From positions 1 to 64,000 of the forward strand of contig JAUTXW010000873.1 in NCBI GenBank assembly GCA_030620095.1: a stretch of 64,000 nucleotides of DNA. The letters are read 5' to 3'. Below, one piece after another: positions 21,701-32,728 of the stretch (positions are counted from its first letter, which is position 1; each line of letters opens with the position of its first letter). This DNA is from Kuschelorhynchus macadamiae. Taxonomy: Eukaryota; Arthropoda; Insecta; Coleoptera; Curculionidae. A program made the translations under genes and the position numbers. The notes under the pieces were generated by a model. The model ran no database searches. It had not been told where the DNA came from and saw only the letters and a list, made by a program, of their open reading frames with translations.

Positions 21701-22350
21701 AGTATAGAAATGCTAAATTTGAGGTGAATCAAGAAGTCCAAGTAGGAAAAATACACTTGATTTGAACTAGGCACACAACTAAAAAACAACACAAGTGAAG
21801 CTAATAAAAGCCTAGTAATATTGTCATATAGGGCTACATTTATTTAAACATATTGATACTTTGAAGTAACAACTGAATTCTCCTTAATAAGTAATAATCA
21901 ACTCTCACACCCCTTACAAAACCGATTAAACGGATGTTATACTGAGCTAGCCTGTAGCTAGCCGGAGTTTGCACTCCGGCCCTGTCCGAGTTAGTGCCTC
22001 TCTCCAGACCAGAAATATTAAAAATGCACGTGGTTTTAAAGTTTTAAGATTTGCATCAGATGCTCTCGCAATGGTATGGAATTCCCCATATAGTTTTTTC
22101 TATTTATAATTAAACCTATGAACACTTTATACCGTTTGAAAGATAAACAATCAGAGTATAACTGTCGTGTAATAATTTTTTGATATAGGGTCATTTTTCG
22201 GAGAAAATAAATTGTAAAATTCCTTAATTTTAGGGAACATGTACTCGAGAGACGAATATAAAAAAGAAATTTGAAAAAAAATTACACGAGAAGCATAGAA
22301 AAAAATGTAATCTTTCCATGGCTTCTTAATGCACATCCATACATTTAACG
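21701..22350. repeat. No gene; includes the right copy of the 8130-8310 repeat
   Basis: 22045-22215 matches 8130-8310 (see there). A small hairpin CCGGAGTTTGCACTCCGG lies at about 21963. No protein signature was seen. Confidence 0.55.
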
Positions 22351-22379
22351 TTATTCAAAATAAATGAAAAGAGGGTAGC

Positions 22380-22590
22380 GCTCAAAATGGATTAATTTTA
22401 TTATGAAATGACTCCATAACGTTAGCGTTGTTGCCCTTCGAATGTCATTACCATCCAGTTGCTGAAATGCGCGTCTCACAAGATTTTCCAAATCCTCTCG
22501 CGTTTCCACTGGTGTTGAGTAGACCGGGGAACGGTGGGGGGGGGGGCAATTCCGTGGACCCAAACATCTAATGCGATCTTCAAACATGTT
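22380..22590 (-). pseudogene. Possible mariner-type transposase C-terminal fragment
   Basis: A minus-strand frame carries VYSTPVETREDLENLVRRAF followed by QQLDGNDIRRATT. This resembles the stretch after the third Asp in the mariner-type transposases elsewhere in the window (for example the PTTPENMIERIRNAI part at 36.8 kb). A G-run at 22537-22546 interrupts it. No catalytic residues are present in this piece. Confidence 0.45.
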
Positions 22591-22664
22591 TGTAAGTTCC
22601 TGGCTGACCTCATTTGTTCAGTGGGCTGGTACACCCTTAGAGTAAGAATAAAAATAGAATTCAT

Positions 22665-23509
22665 TATTTACATATTTAGCCACTGCCAAGATTACCTCAT
22701 AGTATAAGGTCGATCGTACGACGATGCCAAGCCTAGCCAGGAACTCCCATGTTTATACCAATACGGTGAATATGTTTAAACATGAGGCAATAAAATTTCC
22801 ATACAAAGAATAGTAATGTTTTTTCCAGTATTAGTTTCTAAGCAGTATAAGGAAATTACTTTTATTGCAAAATAGTAAAATACAAACTAAAATACCCAAA
22901 GCCTCAGATCAGATTACACCAGTAACAAGAGTTTTAGTTAGATATGGCAACCCCGATCGATAACTCTACGTATTAGACCATCCCACTGTGGTATTAGACC
23001 ATCCCACTTTCATTGTCAATTGTCAATCATTGGATCCTTATAGTAAAAAAGTATAATAGTCTACAGTAAAGATTGTTACAGAGTCACGTGACCGGCCTGG
23101 CTTAAAAACCAATAGCGGGTTGTGGAACTACAATAAATTTTAATGTTAAAGAAATTAATTTGCTAAAAAATATTTTTTTAGATACCAAGCTTTTCTTAGC
23201 TTCACTACTGCATGTGTTTTAATGTATTATTGTGTATTTGTTGATATGGTACAAATCTTCTTATTATATGTTGGCTTACTTCAAGAAGCAGCGTTCTAAA
23301 GGTGCGATGACATTAGAAGAACATTGATTTTTTAAATATTTAATAAATAAGTTTTATTTTCTTTATTTTGGACATTGCGAAACTAGGAGCTTTAGTTGAC
23401 CTAATTACGATGCGGGAATGCGAGTTTGTAAAAAAATGGCCGTTTAACTTTGGAATTTTCTTTTAATCACTAAGTAAACAGCAAGATTTCCTTTTCCAGG
23501 AGACTAGCA
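22665..23509. other. No gene recognised
   Basis: AT-rich. A short tandem TATTAGACCATCCCACT occurs twice at about 22970-23006. Confidence 0.4.
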
Positions 23510-23719
23510 CCCGTATTCACTAACGAGGTTTAAATTTTGACCAGTTTTAACTTGACAGTTATAGGTTTAAGACGACATTTCTAACAATTGAAAAAAATAG
23601 TTTTTCTAAATGTCACAATTACAAATTGTTAGTGCGAAACATAAATGGCGAACTAAGAGTTTTAAGTACCATGGCAACTAGACCTGGACTAACTCTTAAA
23701 CCTTTTAAGTGAATACGGG
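23510..23719. mobile_element. MITE with CCCGTATTCACT inverted ends
   Basis: CCCGTATTCACTAACGAGG at the left is matched by CCTTTTAAGTGAATACGGG at the right, giving 12 outer base pairs plus a TTTAA box. The body contains two related TTTAAAC/TGACA blocks. A related, end-less copy lies at 25622-25790. The transposon superfamily was not determined. Confidence 0.8.
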
Positions 23720-24294
23720 GAGTTATGTCTAATGGAAGATACCTTTCACTTCACTTATTTTAGGTCACATGACGTATTGACCAATCCGGTTCAATATAAT
23801 AGAACGTTTATTTGGTCAATGTGAGAATCTTGAAGAAGCAAAATGATACAAGAAAGACTCAGGTGATTTTTTTGACGATTACAATAGTTTTTCCTATCAG
23901 AGTATTTAAATAATTATAGTATATATCTATACTATATTAAAATAGTTAAAGGGCGTCTCATGCTCAAAAACCTTCTGCGATTTCGAAAATCACTAGATTT
24001 TGGATGAAATCTGGGGAAATAATAAAGTTTCGCATAATTTCGCGTCTTTTTTTAATTTCCACTTGAGTGTTGTCAGGTGAAGGAATTTAAATGGTGATTC
24101 TTTGGGTAATTAAAAGTTAAAACATGGTTAGAATTTAAGATTTTGGATATTGAAAATTAAAAAAAATATATTTTATTTTTTAAATTTTAGCAATTAACAT
24201 GGGAAAACAATATGACAATTGGCTATTCTATTTTTATCTTATAGCGCTCACTTTTTTTTACTTTCCTCACAAGAGGAAAGTATTCTAGTTGTAA

Positions 24295-24780
24295 AAAAAA
24301 ACATGTTTTCTCAGTTCCGTCGGTTAGTCTGTATGTCTGTTCCGCGACAAAGCTCAAGAACTACTTGTCCTATTTACTACAAGTTTTGGTTAAAAATTAA
24401 AGGTCATATGATGATGACGTGGTAATATTTTGGTAAAAATCCAATATGGTAGAACAAAATGACGGTCTATTGAAATGTTAAAAAAATATTACTAAAAAAC
24501 TGCTTATCCATTTTACCCAAAGTTTGCAGAAAAATTAGGTGTAACATGACCATCAACTGATAAGTTTTACTACAAATCCAAAATAACGGCCTAATAAAAT
24601 GGTATAAAAGTCGATGCAGAAAACCACTCCATCGATTATGTTCAAATTTCGCTCAAAAATCAAATATTATATAGGGATGAACTGGCAAAAATGTTGAGAC
24701 AAATTCAAAATGGGGGAACAAAACGGTGGACTATTTAAATGTTTAAAAATATCTGAAAAAAGCACTTATCGGATTGATTG
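24295..24780 (+). repeat. Dispersed TTCCCTCGTAA-family units
   Basis: TCAGTTCCGTCGGTTAGTCT, GCGACAAAGCTCAAGAACTA and repeated 'aatatggtagaacaaaatgacgg'-like blocks show the family, here with no intact end. Confidence 0.65.
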
Positions 24781-24784
24781 ATGG

Positions 24785-25450
24785 ATTGATGACATCCCCA
24801 TTTTGAATATTTATTACTAAAAATGTATAAATTGCACACGTAATATCGATTTTTAATCAAATCTGTATAAATGTTAAAATTCGCTCGCAATCTAGGCATT
24901 CCTACTCTCATTTTTTAAATATTTACTAAAAATGTATGATATATATTCCCAAATCTGTACAAATTTTAAAATTCCGCCGCCATGTTGGCATTACAATCTT
25001 GAATTTTTAAAATGTTGACAAAAATTCATGATGTGCAGTCTTAAATACCCTTAAACGCCGAATTTTAATCAAATCTGCAAACACTTTAAAATTAGTCTGC
25101 TATGTTGGTGCCATGATTGTTAATTCTCAAATATTGACTAAAATTTAATAACTTTCATTCTTAAATACTTCTAGATACTGATATTTCAGTCGAATCAGTA
25201 CAAATGACAAAATTCGTTCGCTACCATTTTGATTTTTGTTGTGCATTCTTAAATAATATCTACAAATGTTCATCTCATCCGTCCGAATTGTTGACATTGT
25301 CGTTTTTGCACCGCTATTTTGAATTTTTAAATGCTGACACTCTTAAATTTTCCTAGGCACCGATTTTCAGTTTAATCTACACAAGTAATAAAATTCGTCG
25401 GCCGTATTAGCGCCGCCATTTTGGATTTCTAAACGTTGACTAAATAAATT
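24785..25450. repeat. Satellite-like tandem units of about 110-125 bp, about five copies
   Basis: Each unit contains a GCC(A/G)CCAT.TTG-like box, ATTTTTAAATATTGAC, TAAAAATTCAT and AATCTGTACAAATT..AAATTCG. The units vary in length and are diverged. Confidence 0.7.
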
Positions 25451-25621
25451 CGGATTTTTTTATCCGATAGTGTATGCATGTCAAATTTGAAAATAGTCGG
25501 TAATGGAAGTGGTGAAAAATGCATTACAAGATTTGAACCAGACATACAAACATACAATCAGACCAGTAGGAAGCCAAAGCGCGTTAAAAGCATTGATTAT
25601 AGTTTAAAACTAGTAAAAAAC

Positions 25622-25790
25622 AATAGTATTCACTAAAGAGGTTTAAATTTAGACAAGATCTAACTTGACAATTATAGCTTTAAGATGACATTTTTAACAA
25701 CTGAACAATAATTTTTCTAAATGTCACAGTTACAAAATGACAGTGACATAAGGCAAACATAACTAAAAACTAAAGTTTAAGAATATATAA
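25622..25790. repeat. Partial copy of the 23510-23719 MITE
   Basis: It matches the left two thirds of the MITE (AGTATTCACTAAAGAGGTTT, TTAAGATGACATTT) but lacks the terminal CCCGT and the right end. Confidence 0.65.
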
Positions 25791-26379
25791 ATAACTAATT
25801 TCCTTTTAAACTTACCTAACTTATTGGTTTGATTTTAATAGTGTAGTAAGTAGGGAACGATTATTTCTTTGATATTTGTAAAAATACCTATTTGCCTCAT
25901 TAAGGAATAGGTAAGAATCCTTCCTTTTGTCAACGATAATGAAGCATGCCCCATTTATTCATTTTCGTACAAAAAATATTTTAACAGGTCGTCATTTTGT
26001 TTCGCCATATTGAATTCATACCAAATTTTACCATTTTTTTTCAGACGTAATTGTTGCGGGAAGTTAAATAAAATTAAAGTTAATCGAGTAAGTGGATTTT
26101 TTAGCTATACCGAAACAGACCGACCGACAGTAATGGAAAAACCCGGAACGATGATTTTTTCACAATTAATGATATTTCCTTATGTGGAAGTGAAACCTCG
26201 CTCCGCCACTGGCATTCGTCAACAAATGGCCACGGCTTGAACATGGGCCATCCCCACTTCCTGTTTTATCGTAAACATGGTCAATAGAATGTGAAAAATA
26301 GGGGAACCATGTTGGCGCATACCCCTAACGTGATTTATGAATGAGTTGTGATCTCTATTTTAATTCTTACTCAAAGGGT
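25791..26379. repeat. No gene; inverted piece of the dispersed family
   Basis: 25980-26200 contains TCGTCATTTTGTTTCGCCAT, GACCGACCGACAG and TGATTTTTTCACAATTAATG in inverted order, as at 6230-6535. The rest is featureless. Confidence 0.55.
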
Positions 26380-27057
26380 ACACCATCCAATTGGTACCAA
26401 CAACTTCGATAATCCAATTCAAATTGTCATCGTAAATACAAAAACTGAACTGACTGTCCATCAACAAACAAAAAACATTAAAAATAAACTTGTGTTGGAA
26501 CGCCCGTTCTCGTACAAACTTCGGGTTTTTTGAAGCCCAAAAATGACAATTTCTCCGATTAAAAATTCCCTCTAGTGAAAATTTAGATTCGTCAGTCTTT
26601 CTTCAAAAAATCCGGGTCTTCCTGAGTTCGAATTAACATCATCTCACAAAATTCAACTCGATTTGGTGCATCTTCCGACAGAAGAGCTTGCAAAGTGATC
26701 AATTTATAGCCATGTATATTATGTTTTTTTAGAATCCCTTGAATTAAATAATATGATATACTTAGATCATCTTCTGCGCTGGGGAATAGATGCATGAGGA
26801 TATGCATGGAAATATCCTAATACGGTGATTTCGTTTTCCTCAGAACATGTGATGGGTTTTGGTAGTTTTCTTTCGGCTCTACTAGTACCAAACTTATAGA
26901 AATTAGTCTGAATCCGTCTAAACTTTTTTTCAGTCATTATTGGCAACTGGGGATAACGTTCATTAAAAATTCGACATGTTCTCGATAAAATTCGCAGACA
27001 TTCTCCATGAATATAAAATAAATTTAGGATATCGGAATTTGAGTAACTATTTGCCAT
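26380..27057 (-). pseudogene. Mariner-type transposase, N-terminal half, broken
   Basis: The start is at 27057 (MANSYSNSDILNLFYIHGEC). The first frame carries an HTH-like region (NERYPQLPIMTEKKFRRIQT, RKLPKPITCSEENEITVLGY). A shift near 26800 gives YLIQGILKKHNIHGYKLITL and PNRVEFCEMMLIRTQEDPDF, then another frame has TDESKFSLEGIFNRRN with the first catalytic Asp and FVRERAFQHKFIFNVF. The second and third Asp regions are missing. The layout matches the 33057-34136 transposase, so this is a 3'-truncated relative. Confidence 0.7.
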
Positions 27058-27512
27058 TCTATCTTAATTTGCTAACGTTATTCAAACGCAAAATGTTCAA
27101 AATTAAAGTAAACATACGGACAAAGAACGCCATCGCCAAGGCCCACTGCTGAAAAATGAAATTATCATATTCAAAACTTTTGATTTGATGGTGGATGTTT
27201 AAATACTTATAACTAGTAAAGGGACAAAAGTCGGAATTATCTTGCTAAGATTTTAATTTATTTAAAAAATCAAAAATTATCTTACCATGAGACGTAAATC
27301 AAAATGTCAATACACCAATTAGCATTTAAGCAAAATAAAATACACATAGCACATTGTCATTTTGTCAAACAAATACAAACACAGAACATCTATTGCAGAC
27401 TAACTGAAATATATAGTGTAGGAATTCATTCTTATCATAATACTTTTTTTAGTGGTTACCGGAGAGTTTTTATTATTTAAATATTTATTTATTTTAAACA
27501 GATTTGGGGAAC

Positions 27513-27944
27513 TTAGATGATGTTGAAAAAAAGTTTGTTTACTAAATTAACATCTTTTTTGTCATTAATGGCATTTTTATTTTTCCCGATTTCAATAGAT
27601 TCATATATCTCTATTTTCCGTTTATGCGATTCCGTTTTTAAAATTCTTACCTTGGAAAAATTGAATTTATGGTTGGTTTCATTTTCGTGTTTAGTGAGCG
27701 CTGTGGGGTTTCCCTTGTCGTATTTATGTGAATTTAGCCTTGATTTTAAATACTGAGTAGTTTGGTCAATGTAAACTCCACAGCAGTCACTACATGGAAT
27801 CTCATACACAACGTTGCTTCTTTTTAAATTGGGTGATTTGCTTTTTAGAACGCTAAAATTTTTATTAAGTAAATTAAAACCTTTATGAGCCACATTTAGG
27901 TTATATTCGGCAAATAAATGCTTCATCTGTTCGGATAAACCTTG
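27513..27944 (-). pseudogene. Penelope-like GIY-YIG endonuclease domain, separated by insertion
   Basis: The frame carries VQGLSEQMKHLFAEYNLNVA, NVVYEIPCSDCCGVYIDQTT (Cys-x2-Cys and a GIY-YIG-type core, here GVY-YID where the sister copy at 31800 has GVY-YIG), LKSRLNSHKYD and HKFNFSKVRIL, ending at 27513. The domain nicks target DNA for retrotransposition. The upstream RT part was cut off by the transposon that entered at the TA at 27945-27946, so this piece is not independently functional. Confidence 0.85.
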
Positions 27945-27946
27945 TA

Positions 27947-30286
27947 CAGGGTCTTTCCTCATATATTGACCCCCCGCCCCCCCTAGAAGAGTTATTTTAA
28001 GAGATACAAAAAAATATCAAATACAAAAGTTTTAGGGATTTCCTTGAAATTTTTGAATCTGATGTCAAAAAAATTTTTTTTTCATCCGTAAATGTCAAAT
28101 TTTGACAGATGGTCATTTTTTTCTTATGGAACACCCTGTATACGAATTGACAGTTAAAAAGAGCGAAATTTTCTGATTTCAAATATATATATGTTTAATA
28201 TGTTTAAATAAGGCGTTATTGAAATATCGGGCTCTAAACATCAAAATAATAACACATTCAAAATATCATGGTAGGCGCTGCATTGTGAATATTTGACATT
28301 TATTAAAAAGCAATTGAATCAGACGCCATTATTATTTACTGTTAGTTGGCTTTTAATTGTCAAAAAATGCCGTACAGCTAGGAAGAAAAGTGCGATATAA
28401 TTCGTTTATATTATAAAAATAATAATAATGCCAATGCCGCAAGGGCGGAATATCATCGCACGTTTCCTTTACGCCCCACTCCAGCAAAGAATACTGTTAA
28501 AAACGTGGAACAAGCATTGCGCACAAGAAAGACTTTAGTAAGAAAACGTCGGACAGTTGTAGGCGCTGCATTGTGAATATTTGACATTTATTAAAAAACA
28601 ATTGAATCAGACGCCATTATTATTTACTGTTAGTGGGTCTTACTTGTCAAAAAATGCCGTACAGCGAGGAAGAAATTATATATTTTATAACAAATTAATA
28701 TAAACAACAAACAAATACAACAACAATAACAACAAAAAAGTTTCCTGTTAATTAACTTCAAATTTAATAATTATACTTTATAGGTTCTCAACATGACCTC
28801 CATTATTATTAATGCAATTTGTATAGTCTTCTTCAATTTTTTGTATAGTATTAACTATAAACTGTATATTATTAAAATTGAGATCATTTACATCGGCGAT
28901 GATTTTTCTGCGGAGCATCTCGACGTTTTCATTTCCCCGCTCATAAACCTTGTTTTGAAGGTAACCCCACAGAAACGAATCCAGAGGCGTCAGGTCTGGG
29001 CTGTTCGGTGGCCAACGAATTGGCCCAGTACGTCCAATCCATAAATTATATTTTTGATTTAAAAATCTTATAACTGGCAATACATCATGTGGTGGGGCGC
29101 CATCTTGATGCCACACTAATAGCCTTAGGGGTAGATCGTCCAGCCTCTCTTCAATTTCGTTGGTGAGCATCTCCAAATATTTTTGCCCGGATAGGTTTTC
29201 ATCGTAAAAAATAGGGCCAATAATTTGGTCACTTAAAATACCACACCATACATGAAGGGACTGCCGTCCTTGAAATTTAATTTCCCTGGTTATTCGGGGG
29301 TTAGTTGTAGCCCAATACCTAACATTTTTGCGGTTATATACCCCTGCCGTTGTAAAAGTGCACTCATCGGACCACAGAACTTTCTTAAAAAAATTTCTAT
29401 CTTCTCCCTTAAACACTAGCATCTCTTGACAAAATGCCACTCTTTTATTTTTTTGCTCTTCACTTAAATATTAAACAGGCAATGTTCTATAAGCATAATA
29501 CTTATACTTTTTTAAAGTTGAGTAAATTTTTTTGGCAGACCGACCGAAGAAATTTTTGACATGTTCTATTGAATTATTAGGGTTTTCTAGAAAGAAATAA
29601 ATTTTTTTGATATGAAATTTGAGATAGAAAAAGATCTAACCTTCGAAATATAATAAAATGTTTAGTTCTTCGTCTTGATTGGCCACAACTGTCCGACGTT
29701 TTCTTACTAAAGTCTTTCTTGTGCGCAATGCTTGTTCCACGTTTTTAAAAGTATTCTTTGCTGGAGTGGGGCGTAAAGGAAACGTGCGATGATATTCCGC
29801 CCTTGCGGCATTGGCATTATTATTATTTTTATAATATAAACGAATTATATCGCACTTTTCTTCCTCGCTGTACGGCATTTTTTGACAATTAAAAGCCAAC
29901 TAACAGTAAATAATAATGGCGTCTGATTCAATTGCTTTTTAATAAATGTCAAATATTCACAATGCAGCGCCTACCATGATATTTTGAATGTGCTATTATT
30001 TTGATGTTTAGAGCCCGATATTTCAATAACGCCTTATTTAAACATATTAAACATATATATTTGAAATCAGAAAATTTCGCTCTTTTTAACTGTCAATTCG
30101 TATACAGGGTGTTCCATAAGAAAAAAATGACCATCTGTCAAAATTTGACATTTACGGATGAAAAAAAAATTCAAGGATTCAGATTCAAAAATTTCAAGGA
30201 AATCCCTAAAACTTTTGTATTGATATTTTTTTGTATCTCTTAAAATAACTTCTAGGGGGGGGGTTAATATATGAGGAAAGACCCGG
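27947..30286 (-). mobile_element. Tc1/mariner-type insertion with about 600-bp inverted arms, inside the Penelope element
   Basis: The ends are CAGGGTCTTTCC... and ...GGAAAGACCCGG, flanked by TA at 27945-27946 and 30287-30288. Removing it restores continuity of the Penelope flanks. The left arm (27947-28560) and right arm (about 29686-30286) are near-identical inverted copies. Each arm contains an outer subunit (27947-28138, and 30115-30286) that itself ends in ...GGAACACCCTG-TA, like a MITE. The left arm's inner part is an inverted copy of the transposase 5' coding end. A third partial copy lies at 28561-28675. Confidence 0.85.
28778..29881 (-). pseudogene. Mariner-type DDD transposase, interrupted
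   Basis: The N-terminal part (ATG 29878 or 29899; MPYSEEEKCDIIRLYYKN, HTH-like, DUF4817-type start) is open to 29636. The middle part (about 29635-29440) is disrupted, with an in-frame stop before YLSEEQKNKR. The catalytic part (29440-28778) has VLWSDECTFTTAGVYNRKN (Asp 1), VWHQDGAPPHD (Asp 2) and PPNSPDLTPLDSFLWG (Asp 3), with about 35 residues between the second and third Asp, and ends NNNGGHVENL. The enzyme cuts and pastes elements at TA sites. This copy is not expected to be active. Confidence 0.85.
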
Positions 30287-30598
30287 TACATATGGTAATG
30301 TTAAAAAATTGCTTTTAATATTTTTTTTGAAAATTACATTTGTTTTACTCTACTCTGCTTAAACATTTTTTTAATTAAATGTTCAGGATAACTATTTTCT
30401 AGGAGCGCATGTTTGGCTTTATTTATCGAATTTTCACTATATTCAACATCTGACAGTTGAATTGCTCAGCTAAAGCAATGATACCAGATTTTTTTTGGGA
30501 GAGGGGATGCTGAGATTTATAATTTGTGTACCTTGATGACCAGGTTGTTTTAGTGTACCATTCTGTTCTGATTGTATTATTTCTGTGTAAAGTGACAT

Positions 30599-31475
30599 CT
30601 AAGAAGTATATTTTTTGTGTTGGATTTCGATGGTAAATTGGAGTTTTACGTGATAATTATTAAAGATGTTTAATATATACTCAGCTTCATTTTGAGGGAT
30701 TGCACAAATACAATCGTCAACGTAGCGATAAAAAAATAGCATTTCAAATTTTAATTGGGGAATTATAGTTTCCTCAAGGTCTTCCAAAACGAGTAGGGCT
30801 ATTGCACTTGAGATACTCGAACCCATGGCACAACCATCAATTTGTTGAAAAAAATTATTATTGTAAAGAAAATACGTTGAATTTAGGGTAAGTTCAACTG
30901 CTGCTAGGAATTCATTTAAAGGTAACACAGTATATTTTTTGATTTCATCCCATTTTTTTTTCAATTATGTTACTTGCAACATTTAAGGGAATATTTGTGT
31001 AAAGCGATATGACATCCAAAGATACCAACATGTAGTTATTAGGCAGTTTGATGTTTTTAATTTTATTTTTAAAATCAAAAGAGTCCTTGATATAATATTG
31101 GATTTTATTGATAAGATTTGATAGAATATTTTTTAGGAATTTTGAGAGCTCGCTTAGCGGGGATTGAACACATGACACTATAGGCCTTAGAGGTATACCT
31201 TCTTTATGAAGCTTTGGCAATCCGTATATTTTAGGAGGCACGGCATTATTTATTTTTAGTTTTTAGAAGTGTCGGGCGATATATATCCTTTTTTATTCCA
31301 TTTGTTAAATAATTCGTTGTTCAGTTTCTGTAATCGAGAAGTTGGAGCAATTTTTATTTGTTTATAAGTAGTGTTATCATTTAGGAGGTTATTCATTTTG
31401 TTATTATATTCTTGTGCTTCCTTTATAACTGTTTTATTAGATTTATCAGGTTTTAATATTATTAAATTTGGATTT
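30599..31475 (-). pseudogene. Penelope-like reverse transcriptase domain, broken
   Basis: Reading leftward from about 31475: IILKPDKSNKTVI, NNLLNDNTTYKQIKIAP, a stop near 31262, then (31241-30945) KIYGLPKLHKEGIPLRPIVS and LVSLDVISLYTNIPLNVASN with the first catalytic Asp. After a frame change near 30950 follow FFQQIDGCAMGSSISSAIAL and FFYRYVDDCICAIP with the YVDD box. The linker to the endonuclease is at 30590-30290. These motifs are diagnostic of the Penelope RT family, which is related to telomerase. Two frame defects plus the transposon insertion inactivate it. Confidence 0.85.
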
Positions 31476-32099
31476 AGAGCAATTCAACAAGATGTTGAAT
31501 ATAGGGAAAATTCGATAAATAAAGCCAAACATGCGCTCCTAGAAAATAGTTATCCTGAACATTTAATTAAAAAAAAATTTAAGCAGAGAATACGTAAATT
31601 TTATAATAAAACAAATGTAATTTCCAAAATAAATATTAAAAGCAATTTTTTAACATTTCCATATGTACAAGGTTTGTCCGAACAGATGAAGCATTTATTT
31701 GCCAAATATAACATAAATGTCGCTCGTAAAGGTTTTAATTTACTTAATAAAAATTTTAGCGTTCTAAAAAGCAAAACACCCAATTTAAAAAGAAGCAACG
31801 TTGTGTATGAGATCCCACGTAGTGACTGCTGTGGAGTTTACATTGGCCAAACTACTCAGTATTTAAAATCAAGGCTAAAATCACATAAATACGACAAGAG
31901 AAACCCCACAGCGCTCACTAAACACGAAAATCAAACCAACCATAAATTCAATTTTTCCAAGGTAAGAATTTTAAAAACGGAATCTCATAAACGGAAAAGA
32001 GAGATATATGAATCCATTGAAATCGGGAAAAATAAAAATGCCAATATTGACAAAAAAGATGTTAATTTAGTAAACAAAATTTTTTTCAACATCATCTAA
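31470..32099 (+). pseudogene. Inverted 5'-truncated Penelope copy: linker and GIY-YIG domain
   Basis: From about 31475 the frame reads through YRENSINKAKHALLENSYPE, LTFPYVQGLSEQMKHLF, YEIPRSDCCGVYIGQTTQ (GIY-YIG core intact as GVY-YIG), LKSRLKSHKYDKRN and KFNFSKVRILK, and stops at 32097-32099. The first about 30 codons from 31371 belong to the antisense of the other copy. The RT is absent. The 3' flank to about 32370 matches the other copy in inverted orientation. Confidence 0.85.
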
Positions 32100-32558
32100 G
32101 TTCCCCAAATCTGTTTAAAATAAATAAATATTTAAATAATAAAAACTCTCCGGTAACCACTAAAAAAGTATTATGATAAGAATGAATTCCTACACTATAT
32201 ATTTTAGTTAGTCTGCAATAGATGTTCTGTGTTTGTATTTGTTTGACAAAATGCCAATGTGCTATGTGTACTTTATTTTGCTTAAATGTTAATTCGTGTA
32301 TTGACCTTTTGATTTACGTCTCATTGTAAGATAATTTTTGATTTTTTAAAATCTTAGATTGTTTATTTTTTGTAATCTGTTTTAGGAAAAATTAAAAAAA
32401 AAAAAATTTCAAAAAGACATGGAACTATTTGTCGAAACTCCAAATTGAATTAAATATGACAAATATTTAAAAAATCGTTTTAATTTTATGAACACGCATC
32501 CCAAAAAAAAAGTACCTAATTACAGTATATATTTGAAGGTTCAAGAAAAATATTTGCG

Positions 32559-32561
<3 letters not shown>

Positions 32562-32603
<42 letters not shown>
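32562..32603. repeat. (TA)n array at a transposon end
   Basis: About 40 bases of TA run directly into the TIR start CAGGGTGG at 32604. Confidence 0.9.
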
Positions 32604-32606
<3 letters not shown>

Positions 32607-32728
32607 GGTGGCCCAACGAAAAGGTCCCACCCTTATTTATGACTTTCCTGGTATATTTTGGGAAAAACGCTTGGACACGTCAATTTTGATTTTTAGGGGG
32701 ACGTCTTTTCATGTATGATTGTATAATA

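Larger units (their letters stand above)
27245..32370. mobile_element. Penelope-like element: minus-strand copy with inverted truncated partner
   Basis: The minus-strand copy spans about 31475 down to 27245, with RT (31475-30599), linker (about 30590-30290) and GIY-YIG domain plus 3' region (27946-27245). It is split by the transposon at 27947-30286. Directly upstream of its 5' end is a plus-strand, 5'-truncated copy (about 31470-32370). The outer parts (27250-27512 and 32100-32360) are inverted copies, both with ACTCTCCGGTAACCACTAAA. Such an inverted truncated partner is a known arrangement for Penelope elements. Confidence 0.85.

Noticed and set aside
27517..27756. 79-codon plus-strand frame
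   Set aside because: Antisense of the Penelope GIY-YIG domain.
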